44,863 nt of DNA from Planctomycetota bacterium. GTDB taxonomy: Bacteria; Planctomycetota; SZUA-567; H5-PLA8. Shown piece by piece: positions 16,301 to 24,037 of this stretch. The translations under genes were made by a program, and so were the position numbers. Under the pieces are notes generated by a model. The model had not been told where the DNA came from, made no database searches, and was given only the letters and a program-made list of their open reading frames with translations. How positions within the stretch are numbered: position 1 is the first letter of the stretch; each line of letters starts with the position of its first letter. Location of the stretch: contig JACQFI010000054.1 in assembly GCA_016200135.1 (NCBI GenBank), positions 1-44,863 of the forward strand, read 5' to 3'.

Positions 16301-16469
16301 CGGCAAGACCTCGATCGCCATCGCGCACCGGCTGAGCACCGTGCGCGACTGCGATTTTATCTGCTTCATGGAGAACGGCGTCGTGCAGGAAAAGGGCACG
16401 CACGACGAACTCGTGGCCATGAAGGGCCGGTATTACGAATTGGCGAAGAAGCAGTTCGACCTGGAGTAA
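13392..16469 (+). CDS. Fused cNMP-binding / C39-like / ABC exporter with inactive peptidase site
   Basis: A 1025-residue inner-membrane exporter. Two cyclic-nucleotide-binding-like domains (about 15-135 and 155-260) come first; FGEISLL (85-91) and GETGAVSL (216-223) mark the phosphate-binding cassettes, but neither is followed by the usual Arg. A C39-like domain spans about 300-436: Gln315 is kept, the catalytic Cys position is Asn321 (in AENVAACLAM), and His394 and Asp410 remain. Six transmembrane helices (about 455-740) precede the ATPase domain: Walker A GPSGCGKST (819-827), signature VSGGQRQ (923-929), Walker B ILIFDEA (943-949), His979. The lost Cys makes it like HlyB's C39-like domain, which binds but does not cut its cargo. 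The fusion resembles NHLM-type exporters. Confidence 0.93.
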   Translation: MATKQEEVRKILDTHFIFSPLSATDKRAIEDLFEIEKYAAGAVVAEAGRPMTGMYSIYSGAVRMKGFNDNGKRISLGEQSEDSTFGEISLLTDANWDQQVMATGDAILLKLPSSKLRQFLRLNPHLEQHFRQQIGTIEMRKRLRGILGTAQYSPELATEILNNIGVKKIKRGTYVFKQADEDPRLYYIEGGSCELVRSMIEGTVVLEKVGRGGLIGETGAVSLQPQNYSALAVTDLTVLVIRQPEVKKILDTNFELKEKLEQRIRQLKEREKENASALKRQEGMDQRIHVEAIGEAEFRRLSKKTDVGKFKLIKQQTPAENVAACLAMLSEHYGKSFTVGQVQELANINTETAMLPQVCSAAEQLGFRAKYYQVRYDQIRQLELPSIILWENYHYVVVYRVTDSAVYIADPLTGLKTVGRKEFESGWDGVVVVTEPTQKFKTLDAPEHPYARFIGYMLPYKFYFFEAFLAVLVMNILGLASPLFVQNIVDKVVVHKDEILLNMMLAGMVMITVFTLMTSGAQSLLLAHVIARIDMKMMSEFYRHVLSMPMRFFQSRQIGDILSRFGENQKIRGILAGTTITVVLDALMIVLYILMMLIYNKWLTLMVLCFIPIYIGNTLFFTPRLNNIYNQLFLSSAASQSSLIESLHGIEAIKSTANEYWARARWEDAFVENVNLGYKSAKIELVFNSVSQLINLTANISILWVGATQVILDKMSIGELMGFNILMGEVMGPIMNMVRLWGNLQEIRIAMDRVNDVAILKPEQVAITSVGAAPAVLPRLEGRIEFRNTCFRYGGEDTPLILNNFNLVIEPGQSVAFVGPSGCGKSTAIKMIMGFNMPTGGECLVDGKDITVVDLTSYRRQIGVVLQDSFLFSDTVAGNIALGDTEPDMNAVREAARLSSADDFIARLQQGYQTPLGEKGIQVSGGQRQRICIARALYRRPKILIFDEATSALDNESEARIQQNMKQILTGKTSIAIAHRLSTVRDCDFICFMENGVVQEKGTHDELVAMKGRYYELAKKQFDLE

Positions 16470-16564
16470 CCGCCGCGGATGTGCTCTTGCCGCAGGCGTA
16501 GGCATCCGGCAATCTAGGCCGGTCGGCGGGTGGAGCGTCGCGCGGCAAGGCGTGGGAGCAACTC

Positions 16565-17926
16565 ATGTCCAGTGCAGTGGCAAAGCTCATTGGTCAAAAA
16601 GAACCGGTAAAAGACCAGGAGATACTCTGTTCCGGTCCGATCACCTTTGGACGCGATCCGACGGCGAATTCGTTTCCGATCAATCATCCGTCCATTTCCC
16701 GCAAGCATGGGCGCATTTTTCAGGATGGCAGCGCATGGTCCGTTGAGGACCTGGGCAGCAGCAACGGGACGTATCTGAACGAGGTCCGGATCCAGAAGGT
16801 GCGCCTGAAAGACGGCGATGTAGTGCGCTTCGGAGACGTGCCGTTTAAGTTCAACATGGCCAGGCCCGAACCTCCTCCGCAACAGCTAAAGGCCACGGCG
16901 CCGGGATTTGAGCCGACGCTGATGATGGCCGCGGCCGAAAAGCCGAGGGTAGACGCTTCGCCGCCCTCCGATTTTGAAGGCACGGTCTTCGGCGGCCAGG
17001 CCCCGGTCTTCTTTGCCAATCAGATGCAGCGCGACCAGGCCCAACAGGCCGCGGGCGCGCCGCGGGTCGCGCAAGCGGATTCACCCGCGCCGGTCTATGC
17101 GCCGCCGCCGCCGCCGCAAGTTCCGAACGTTTTCCTGCTGAAGATCAAGGCCTTCGCCGTTATCGCCTTCCTCTTTTCGCTACTGGCCATCGGCGTCATC
17201 TGGCTCATTTACTCCTCCGGCAAGGAACGCGAGGTGAAGGAAGCGATCCGGAGTTCACGGGCGGGCGTGGAGGATTTCGTTTCTAACAACGAGACGCGCG
17301 TGCTCCAGGCGGATGTGCGGATCGCCACCTTCCAGAATGAAGTGGGCATTCTAGAAAAGATGCTTGGCGAAGTGAAAGAGAAGATAGAGAAATTCAACGC
17401 CTCGCGAAAAGAGGAGGTGGACCAGCTAAAGACCCTGAAAGAGCGCGTCGAGTTCCTGATTTTCGAGCGCAAGCTGGTCCTCAAAGTGGATGAAGACGAC
17501 CGCGAGGGCGCAGACCGCCTGGTGCAGGAAATGGCCGTCAACGGTACCGAAGATCAGAAAACGATCGCACCACTCGCCAAAGAGCTCCTCCGTTTTCAGC
17601 AGTTCCGAAAGAATTTCCCGCTGAAGCCCAGCCAGAGCCAGAAGACCCCCGAGCGCAAGGAAATCGATGCGCTGACCGCGTCCCTGCCTGTGCTCAAGAG
17701 CCAGTACGAGAAATGCGTGAACAACCAACTGGTCTTCAATACGCATTTCGCGCTTATGGCGCAGGACTCAATCGACAACGACGAAGCGCTGATCCGGTTG
17801 TGGAAGAAGTACTACGAAAACCTGGACGAGATCGCCAAGACCACCGATGCGGACCAACGGAAGGCCCTGGTCGAGAAGCTCAAGAAGGATTACCCGAATT
17901 TGGATTCCATCAAGAACTTCAAATAA
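16565..17926 (+). CDS. FHA-domain membrane protein with periplasmic coiled coil
   Basis: A 453-residue protein. ATG 16565 follows GGGAGC. Residues 20-98 are a forkhead-associated domain with the key residues in place: FGRDP (GR at 29-30), SISRKHG (43-49) and SSNGTYLN (65-72), so phospho-threonine binding is expected. A Pro/Ala-rich linker (100-188) contains two Thr-centred acidic stretches (FEPTLM, FEGTVF). One membrane helix is at about 190-216 (KAFAVIAFLFSLLAIGVIWLIY). The remaining 235 residues are mostly alpha-helical and charged, predicted on the far side of the membrane. It is the last gene before a strong terminator, so it is most likely the regulatory or assembly subunit of the exporter. 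The matching Ser/Thr kinase is not in the window. Confidence 0.85.
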   Translation: MSSAVAKLIGQKEPVKDQEILCSGPITFGRDPTANSFPINHPSISRKHGRIFQDGSAWSVEDLGSSNGTYLNEVRIQKVRLKDGDVVRFGDVPFKFNMARPEPPPQQLKATAPGFEPTLMMAAAEKPRVDASPPSDFEGTVFGGQAPVFFANQMQRDQAQQAAGAPRVAQADSPAPVYAPPPPPQVPNVFLLKIKAFAVIAFLFSLLAIGVIWLIYSSGKEREVKEAIRSSRAGVEDFVSNNETRVLQADVRIATFQNEVGILEKMLGEVKEKIEKFNASRKEEVDQLKTLKERVEFLIFERKLVLKVDEDDREGADRLVQEMAVNGTEDQKTIAPLAKELLRFQQFRKNFPLKPSQSQKTPERKEIDALTASLPVLKSQYEKCVNNQLVFNTHFALMAQDSIDNDEALIRLWKKYYENLDEIAKTTDADQRKALVEKLKKDYPNLDSIKNFK

Positions 17927-17949
17927 CGGCCAAGCCGCGAGCGGTGAGA

Positions 17950-17979
17950 GGGGATTCGCCGCAGCGGATCCCCTTTTTT
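17950..17979 (+). terminator. Strong intrinsic terminator after the exporter operon
   Basis: GGGGATTCGC and GCGGATCCCC (17950-17959 with 17964-17973) form a 10-bp stem with one G-U pair and loop CGCA, followed by six T residues (17974-17979). It ends the HlyD-ABC-FHA transcript just before the ATP-grasp gene. Confidence 0.92.
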
Positions 17980-18012
17980 GTTGGCGGAGCGCCGGAACGG
18001 ACGGCAGGCGGC

Positions 18013-19005
18013 ATGGCCAAACACCCTATCGGTCTTTTCGGCCGGAAGGAAGACGCCCAGATTCACGCGCTCCGGGACGCTGTCGCCGAGGCCGGCGGCG
18101 AGCCGCTTCTTTTTCAGATGCAGTTGGACGACGCCGGCGCGCCTCCGATTTCCATCGGCGCGGGGGCCATGAGTTGGGAAGGTGTCGATTTCGGGCCCAT
18201 GCGCGGACTGTACATTCGCGGCATGGCGCCCAACGCGTTGCCATCGCTTCCTCCAGTTCTGAACGCTGCCATGCACGCCGAATGGCGCCATCGTTACGTT
18301 CGCGATCAGCAATACCAGGCCGCCGCGTACAGCTTCTTCTCGGCCTTGCAGGCGCAAGGAAAGCTGGTGGTCAATCCCCTGGAGACCTACGCGCACCACA
18401 ATTCGAAGGCGCAGTTTTACGAGCGCATGCGTGCCGAAGGGTTCGATGTTCCCTCCACGCTCACGACCAACGATCCCGAGCAGGCCCGGGCCTTCGCGCG
18501 CCGCTGGGGCAAGGTCGTCGTGAAGCCCGGCATCGGCGTGGGCTCGACGCGCATCCTGCGCGACGACCAGATGGAGCTGTTGAATGAGATTGTCCTAAGC
18601 CCCACGACGATGCAGGAATATATAGCGGGCAAGACGCACCGCGTGCACGTCGTCGGCGATACGGTGGTATTGGCGCTGAAAATTCTCAACGACGAGATCG
18701 ACTCACGCACCGAGACGCGCGGATTCGAATTCGCCAAGCTGCCCGCCGAGGAAGAGCGGAAGCTCGTCCGTGCGAACCGGTCTCTGGGACTCCACTTTGC
18801 GGCTTGGGACGTGCTCGTCAGCGCGTCCGGCAGGTATTCCTATCTCGATTGCAACCCGGGGCCATACCTGATGTGGATCGGCCCAGAGAACGTGCGCGCC
18901 GTGTTTGGCGGGCTGGCGCGTTACTTGATCGCCTTCGCGGAGACCGGCTCGGTGGCGGAAGCGTCCAAGCGTGTCGAACCGTTTACGCCCTCCGCAGGTT
19001 CGTAG
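18013..19005 (+). CDS. RimK-like ATP-grasp ligase
   Basis: A 330-residue protein. ATG 18013 is chosen as the first start after the terminator. The N-terminal 120 residues form the pre-grasp domain (HPIGLFGRKED...). The ATP-grasp core has the nucleotide-binding Lys171 in KVVVKPGIGVGSTRIL, the strand QEYIAGKTHRVHVVGD, and metal-ligand residues in LDCNPGPYLMW (Asp279, Asn281). It is closest in layout to RimK and the graspetide-type ligases, which join an amino acid or peptide carboxylate to an amine or hydroxyl. A peptide-modifying or tagging role for exported cargo is inference. It faces a second, degenerate ATP-grasp gene (19012-20022) with only 6 bp between the stop codons. Confidence 0.8.
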   Translation: MAKHPIGLFGRKEDAQIHALRDAVAEAGGEPLLFQMQLDDAGAPPISIGAGAMSWEGVDFGPMRGLYIRGMAPNALPSLPPVLNAAMHAEWRHRYVRDQQYQAAAYSFFSALQAQGKLVVNPLETYAHHNSKAQFYERMRAEGFDVPSTLTTNDPEQARAFARRWGKVVVKPGIGVGSTRILRDDQMELLNEIVLSPTTMQEYIAGKTHRVHVVGDTVVLALKILNDEIDSRTETRGFEFAKLPAEEERKLVRANRSLGLHFAAWDVLVSASGRYSYLDCNPGPYLMWIGPENVRAVFGGLARYLIAFAETGSVAEASKRVEPFTPSAGS

Positions 19006-19011
19006 TCGGCG

Positions 19012-20022
19012 CTACGAGTACTTGCTCTCTTCAAACTCGAACAGAATCCGCAGCATGCGGCGCAGAAACATCGTCTGGCGCTCGCGGGGCGGCTCGCCCA
19101 AAACGGGTGCTTCGGCAGGCATTCCCAGCAGGCTTGCCGCAAGCCGGTTCGCGAGGCGCTCCTGGAGGACCGCAGGCAGCGCTTCCGTGGCCGGGTCGGC
19201 ATCCACGTCGTAAATCCAAACCTTTCCCTCTGCAAAAATAAATTGAACTTCCAGCCAGCGTCCTGCAACGAGTTCGGCCAGACGAGCCAAAGCGGGGCGC
19301 GCCTCCTCGATCTCGATCTCCCAGAAAGATTCCAGCCGCTCCGGCGGTCCATCGTGGGGGTAATCGAACGCAAGGAACATCAGCGCCTGACCGTTCAGCA
19401 CGTACGCGCGAACCAGGGGACCGGCCTTTACGTCCGCGATCATGATGGGGGGCCGGTTGAACGCAATAAGGGCCTCTCGTTGGGCGTCGCGGAAGAGCTG
19501 CCAGATGGATCGTCCGGTGGCGGGCCGCCAGACCACGGTCTGCCTGCCGGCGGTAAAAGCGCGGACGGATTCCATTCGATTCGTACAGAGTGTTTCCGGC
19601 AAATCGAGACCGGCGATGCGCAGCCGCTCGAAGAGCGCGGGGCGGGCGAAGCAGGACATGTGAACGTCCGGCGCGTTCAGTACGCGCACGCCCCGGCGCT
19701 CCAAGTCCTGAAAGAGGCTGTGGAAGTAGCTGTAGGTCTGCTGTTCGGCCAGGTAGTCGTAGCGCCAGACGCCCCAGTCCTGGTGCAGGCTGGGGGAGGG
19801 TATCACGGGATCGCAGTACGCGAAGCCCATCAAGAGAACGGCGTCCAGTTGCGCGAGATCGACGCCGTTCCAGTGCGTTTGGGTTGCGTCCAGGGCGGTG
19901 CGGTCGTCTTCCGAGAAATCGAGGTTCAGGCGTATCGCACAGCCGGGAGCGCGCGCTTCCAACGCCTTCTGCAGGCGCGCGGCCTCTCGATGGCGTGAAG
20001 GGGCGATCAATCCGATTTTCAC
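19012..20022 (-). CDS. ATP-grasp-like protein, probably degenerate
   Basis: GTG at 20022 is preferred because GGGGAGG lies 6 nt upstream and the first strand VKIGLIAPS follows at once; ATG 20049 is the alternative. The protein (about 336 residues) has the same architecture as its convergent neighbour: an N-terminal pre-grasp half, then RQTVVWRPATGRSIWQLF where the ATP-binding Lys is replaced by Arg, MIADVKAGPLVRAYVLNG, and a C-terminal YDVDADPATEAL where the metal-binding Asn is replaced by Asp. It may bind a substrate or partner rather than catalyse. It lies 61 bp downstream of the three TolC genes on the same strand and probably belongs to their operon. Confidence 0.72.
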   Translation of the reverse strand: MKIGLIAPSRHREAARLQKALEARAPGCAIRLNLDFSEDDRTALDATQTHWNGVDLAQLDAVLLMGFAYCDPVIPSPSLHQDWGVWRYDYLAEQQTYSYFHSLFQDLERRGVRVLNAPDVHMSCFARPALFERLRIAGLDLPETLCTNRMESVRAFTAGRQTVVWRPATGRSIWQLFRDAQREALIAFNRPPIMIADVKAGPLVRAYVLNGQALMFLAFDYPHDGPPERLESFWEIEIEEARPALARLAELVAGRWLEVQFIFAEGKVWIYDVDADPATEALPAVLQERLANRLAASLLGMPAEAPVLGEPPRERQTMFLRRMLRILFEFEESKYS

Positions 20023-20083
20023 ACGGGTGCCCTCCCCGATGAACGGCATGGATACCGCCGAACGTTAACGGGGCGGGCGGAGG

Positions 20084-22045
20084 TTACTTCTTCGGAGCGG
20101 GTGCTTCCTGAGCCTTGTTGCCGCCGCCATCCGTCTTGGCGCCGCTAGGGCCGAAGAAGCGCAGGGCGTTCGCGGAGTCCAGCACGCCAATGCGCCGCTT
20201 TTCGAGCGAGTTCGGCGCAGTCATGTTCGCGTACAGGTACGGCAGGATGCCCTCGGCGAACAGCAACTGCGTCTCGGCCTTCTTATATTCGACGGCGGCC
20301 GCAACGTGGGCGAAGTCCGCGAACAGCACGTCGCGGTTCTTGGTGACCATTTCAAACTCGGTCAACCGGCCGGCGTCGAAGAACTCCCGCGCCTGCTTCA
20401 GAGACTCCTGGGCGAGTTTCAGATTGTCGTCCGCCAGTTCGAGCTGTTTCTTCCGGGCCATGAGCAGGACCAGGGCGTTGCCCACGTCCTCTTCGATTGT
20501 ATTGACCGTCTGCTCGACGACCACGCTCTGCTTCGAGGCTTCGGCCTTCGCGCCGTCGTACTGCCCGCGCAGCGTGCGCTGTTGGATCGCCCGCGTATAC
20601 ACCAAGCTGTAGTTCTCGACGCGCGCGTCCTGGTGCTGGAGGTTGCGGATCGTATCCCACCAGTCCTGATACCCGAACACGATGCCCAACTGCTTGTGGT
20701 TGTACTCACCCTTGAAGCGGATGTCCGGGCGCTTCAGCTGATGGCGATTGAATTGAACGAGCAGGTCAGAAGACTTCTGGCTGATCTTTTCAGCCTTCAG
20801 TTCGGGCCGGTTATCCAGCGCGATCTCGTTCGCATCCTTCGAATTCAGAGGAATGTTCTCGTAAAGCAGCTTGCCGTAGCCCAAGGGGAAGAACACCAGG
20901 CTCTTATCCTGATCGAGCAGGTTGTTCAGGCGGTTGGAGGCTTTGAGGAACCCCTCCCAAGCCGCTTCCTCGGACTCCTTTACGTTCGCCAGCTCGGCGA
21001 CGACCTGCTGCCGGCCGTAATCGGTCGTGCGGCCCGCTTGCACCATTTGCTCAACATTGCTCAGAATCTTTTCCAGCGACTTGCGGTTGTCCACGGCGGC
21101 GCGCAGGTTTTCCACGGCGCCCGCGAGGTCCCAATACGCATGATCGATGTCGACCATCGTCGAGTTGATGATGGTCTTGGTGTCCCAGAACGCGCGCTCT
21201 TTATCGTAGCCCGCTACCTTCAGATTGACGTCCGCGAGTGCGTACCGGCCGAAGTCTTTGGTGCCTGGGAGGGGCAGGTCCATGCTTACGCTCAAGGAGG
21301 TCGTCCACGGCGCGCCGAACTCGCCGCCCAATTCGTCGAACGACTGCCGCCGGACCGAGACCGCGGAGATGCTTACCGACGGGCCCCAAGGTAACTGCTG
21401 GTCGATCTCGGCCGAGAAAGTGTGCGCCCCCTGCGGATCCTGAGGAGAGCGCACGCTGGCATCGACGCGTTCATGCGTGAAAAAATTCGGGCGCGGGTTG
21501 GCGAAGATCAGGTATTGTATCTGCGTCGCTTCCACGGCATCGGGCGAGAAGACCAGGCGGTTCTCGCCGTTAATCAGTTGCGTGGCCTTATGGAAGACGC
21601 GGCCGATGCGATGGCGCGTCATGGTCTGGGAGTAGTCTTTCTCCACGGCGGCCGTCAAGACCGGATCGAAGACGGCGCGCGCTTCCTCGCGCGCGGCCTT
21701 GATGACATCTTCCTGCTTTTCCGCGCGGGCCATTTCCAGGTTGCGCAGCAGCCCCGCCAGCGCGGCCTGTTGGACGGTGACGGAAGCCGGCTTGCGGTTG
21801 GTCAGGGAGGTACGTCCGCCCGGCGCGCCTTCCTTGGGGAACGCGCCCTCGACGAAACTCTTCAGGTTCGCCTCGGATTCGGTCAGCGCGGGCGCGATGG
21901 CCACGGGGACCTTGACGGGGTCGTCTTTCTTTTCAGGCGCCACGGGCGCGGCCGGCGCGGGCTGTTCGGCCGCGCGCAAGCACGGGGCCGCAAACGCGGT
22001 AACTACCGCGGCGGCGATCAGGGGGAGTGCCAAGCCTCGGCGCAT
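20084..22045 (-). CDS. TolC-family outer-membrane channel protein, paralogue 3
   Basis: A 653-residue exported outer-membrane efflux protein. Start ATG 22045 gives a clean signal peptide (MRRGLALPLIAAAVVTAFAAPCLRAAE); an upstream in-frame start overlaps the previous gene. Two TolC-type repeats follow, with long coiled segments (AVENLRAAVDNRKSLEKILSNVEQM; KKQLELADDNLKLAQESLKQAREFFDAGRLTEFEM) and beta-strands such as LPWGPSVSISAVSV and PWTTSLSVSMDLPLPGTKDFG. It is longer than E. coli TolC (about 470 residues mature) because of insertions after the signal peptide. It is the last of three adjacent paralogues (gaps of 4 bp and a near overlap). No Cys lipid-anchor motif is present. Confidence 0.88.
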   Translation of the reverse strand: MRRGLALPLIAAAVVTAFAAPCLRAAEQPAPAAPVAPEKKDDPVKVPVAIAPALTESEANLKSFVEGAFPKEGAPGGRTSLTNRKPASVTVQQAALAGLLRNLEMARAEKQEDVIKAAREEARAVFDPVLTAAVEKDYSQTMTRHRIGRVFHKATQLINGENRLVFSPDAVEATQIQYLIFANPRPNFFTHERVDASVRSPQDPQGAHTFSAEIDQQLPWGPSVSISAVSVRRQSFDELGGEFGAPWTTSLSVSMDLPLPGTKDFGRYALADVNLKVAGYDKERAFWDTKTIINSTMVDIDHAYWDLAGAVENLRAAVDNRKSLEKILSNVEQMVQAGRTTDYGRQQVVAELANVKESEEAAWEGFLKASNRLNNLLDQDKSLVFFPLGYGKLLYENIPLNSKDANEIALDNRPELKAEKISQKSSDLLVQFNRHQLKRPDIRFKGEYNHKQLGIVFGYQDWWDTIRNLQHQDARVENYSLVYTRAIQQRTLRGQYDGAKAEASKQSVVVEQTVNTIEEDVGNALVLLMARKKQLELADDNLKLAQESLKQAREFFDAGRLTEFEMVTKNRDVLFADFAHVAAAVEYKKAETQLLFAEGILPYLYANMTAPNSLEKRRIGVLDSANALRFFGPSGAKTDGGGNKAQEAPAPKK

Positions 22046-22049
22046 AGTG

Positions 22050-23984
22050 CTATTTCGCTCCCTTCTTACCGGCATCCGGGGCGTTGTTGAAGAACTGCAA
22101 TGCCTGCGACGCCTTCAGGACTCTTAAACGATACTTATCGAACTCGTTCTGTGCTGTCATCATGGGGTACAGATCCGGAAGCAGCCCCTGCGAGAAGAGA
22201 AGCTGGGATTCCGCCACCTTCAGGCTCACTTGCGCCAGGACATGCGCCGTATCGGCGTTGAGCCACTCCTGGCTCTTGGAGATCACCTCGAACTCCGTGA
22301 GCCGTCCGCGATTCTTCTGCTCCAGCGCCAATTCGTAAGCCTTCCTGGACGCTTCCATACGTTCGGTGGACGCCTTCAGCCGACCCTGCGCCGATTCCAC
22401 CGCGGCCAAGGCATCGTTGACTTCTTCGGTGACCTGGTTCTCCGTGATGCGCAGCGTGAACTGTTCCGCGTCCCGCAGGCTGAGCGCTTCGTGATATTTC
22501 GCGTGGAACGCACGGTTGAAAAGCGGGTAGCGGTAATTCAGCCCGAAGGACATCGTCTCGGCGTCCGGCACGAAGACGTTCTTTAAGGACTGGTAGAACG
22601 TCCGGAACCCGATCTCCGAGTTGGTCTGGTTGAGCGAGATCGTCTGGTTGTACGTCAGGTCCGGCCGCAACTGATGGCGGGCGAACTTGACGGTGACTTC
22701 CGTGGAACGTACGGCCAGTTTTTCGCTCTTCAATTCGGCGCGCGTCTGCAGGGCCAGCTTGAGCGGATCGCCCGCGCCCTCGTTCAGGTGCTGGTCCACG
22801 AGCTGCGAATACGCGTAGGGGACCAGCACGCTGGTCTTGTCGATGTTCAACAGTTCGACCAGCGCGTCCGAGGCTTCCAGGTAGGCGTTCCATGCCTGTT
22901 CCTCGAGATCTTTGACCCGCAGGACCTCGGCTTCCACCTGGTCCTTGCCGTAGGCGGTCGCCTGACCCTGCGCGAGTTGGTCGTTCATGAATTTGAGCAG
23001 CTTTTCGACCGATTCGCGGTTCTTGATCGTCACGTCGAGGTTCTTCAGCGCGCCCACCAGGTTCCAGTAGAAGACATCGGTGAAGAGCAGCGTCGAATTC
23101 ACCTCGGCCTTCAAATCCCACATGGAGCGTTCGGCGTCGATCTTCGCCAAGCGGACGGCCACGTCCTGCGGCGCTTCCGGACCGAAGTCCTTTGTAAAGG
23201 GGAAGGGCACGGTCAGGGTGCCGTTCAGCGAGGTCGTCCAAGGCGCTTCGTAGGAGTGTCCCCGCGCCGAGAAGGTGGTCTTGTAGATCGTCGTGGTGGT
23301 CAGGTTCACCTGCGCGCCCCACGGCAGCAGTTGCGTGATGCTGGCCACGAATTGGCCCGAGTGCTGCTGGCCGTTCGAGAGCGAGCGGTTGGCCTTAAGA
23401 AAATCGGGGTACTTGCCCGGCGCCCGGAAGTCAGCAAAGACGATGCCGATGATCTTGGACGGCGGGGGAATCACGACCGGCGGCCGGGGAGGAATGAAGC
23501 CCTTGAAGACCAGCGAACCGCGCTGGCGCTGGTAGGACGCCTGGTAGTTCTCCTGAATGCCGACGTCGAAGACCGGCAAGAAGGCGGCCTTCTGTTCCAT
23601 CTTGATCGCTTCGCGCAGCGCGTTTTCGTGCGCCGCGATCTGAATGTCGAGGTTCTTGTCCAGCGCGGCGGATGCGGCGAAGCGCGCTGTCAACTGGAAT
23701 GGCTTGCGGCCCTTGAGGAACTCCCGGTCCTGCGACTTTAATTCGGACAGGATCCGATTGTACATATCCTTTTCGGATTCGGGCAGCGGCGTGGACAACA
23801 TCGCTTCCAGCGGCACATCCGCGCCAAACTGAGCCGGCTTGTCGTTTTTGGCTTCCTTCGCTACAGGCTTGGCCGTCTTGCTTGTGGCGGTTTCGGCGGC
23901 GAGGCCGGCGGAGCCGCCAAGCCCGAGGACGGCTACTAGGGCTGCCAAGGGGAGGAGGGTCTTCCATCGTCCCATCACGTTCAT
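22050..23984 (-). CDS. TolC-family outer-membrane channel protein, paralogue 2
   Basis: A 644-residue exported protein. Start ATG 23984 gives a signal peptide (MNVMGRWKTLLPLAALVAVLGL...) after GGGAG. A longer frame starting at ATG 24041 overlaps the previous stop as ATGA and may reflect translational coupling. It shows the same landmarks as its neighbours: KAAFLPVFDVGIQENYQ, LPWGAQVNLTTTTI, PWTTSLNGTLTVPFPFTKDFG, a long coil (LKNLDVTIKNRESVEKLLKFMNDQLAQGQATAYGKDQV), and a second repeat with LKASTERMEASRKAYELALEQKNRGRLTEFEV. Sequence similarity across all three points to duplication in place. Its job is presumably to form, or contribute to, the outer-membrane exit duct. Confidence 0.88.
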   Translation of the reverse strand: MNVMGRWKTLLPLAALVAVLGLGGSAGLAAETATSKTAKPVAKEAKNDKPAQFGADVPLEAMLSTPLPESEKDMYNRILSELKSQDREFLKGRKPFQLTARFAASAALDKNLDIQIAAHENALREAIKMEQKAAFLPVFDVGIQENYQASYQRQRGSLVFKGFIPPRPPVVIPPPSKIIGIVFADFRAPGKYPDFLKANRSLSNGQQHSGQFVASITQLLPWGAQVNLTTTTIYKTTFSARGHSYEAPWTTSLNGTLTVPFPFTKDFGPEAPQDVAVRLAKIDAERSMWDLKAEVNSTLLFTDVFYWNLVGALKNLDVTIKNRESVEKLLKFMNDQLAQGQATAYGKDQVEAEVLRVKDLEEQAWNAYLEASDALVELLNIDKTSVLVPYAYSQLVDQHLNEGAGDPLKLALQTRAELKSEKLAVRSTEVTVKFARHQLRPDLTYNQTISLNQTNSEIGFRTFYQSLKNVFVPDAETMSFGLNYRYPLFNRAFHAKYHEALSLRDAEQFTLRITENQVTEEVNDALAAVESAQGRLKASTERMEASRKAYELALEQKNRGRLTEFEVISKSQEWLNADTAHVLAQVSLKVAESQLLFSQGLLPDLYPMMTAQNEFDKYRLRVLKASQALQFFNNAPDAGKKGAK

Positions 23985-24037
23985 CGTGTACCGCTCCCGG
24001 AGTCCTTCCTGCCGTTCATGCGTGAATTCGGGCGAGC

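Noticed and set aside
13356..16505. 1049-codon open frame on the minus strand
   Set aside because: Antisense of the ABC exporter gene; no motifs, no ribosome site, composition typical of mirror frames.
17927..18012. Search for a precursor peptide gene next to the ATP-grasp genes
   Set aside because: The gap holds the terminator only; no short frame with a ribosome site was found here or in the other gaps of the export locus.
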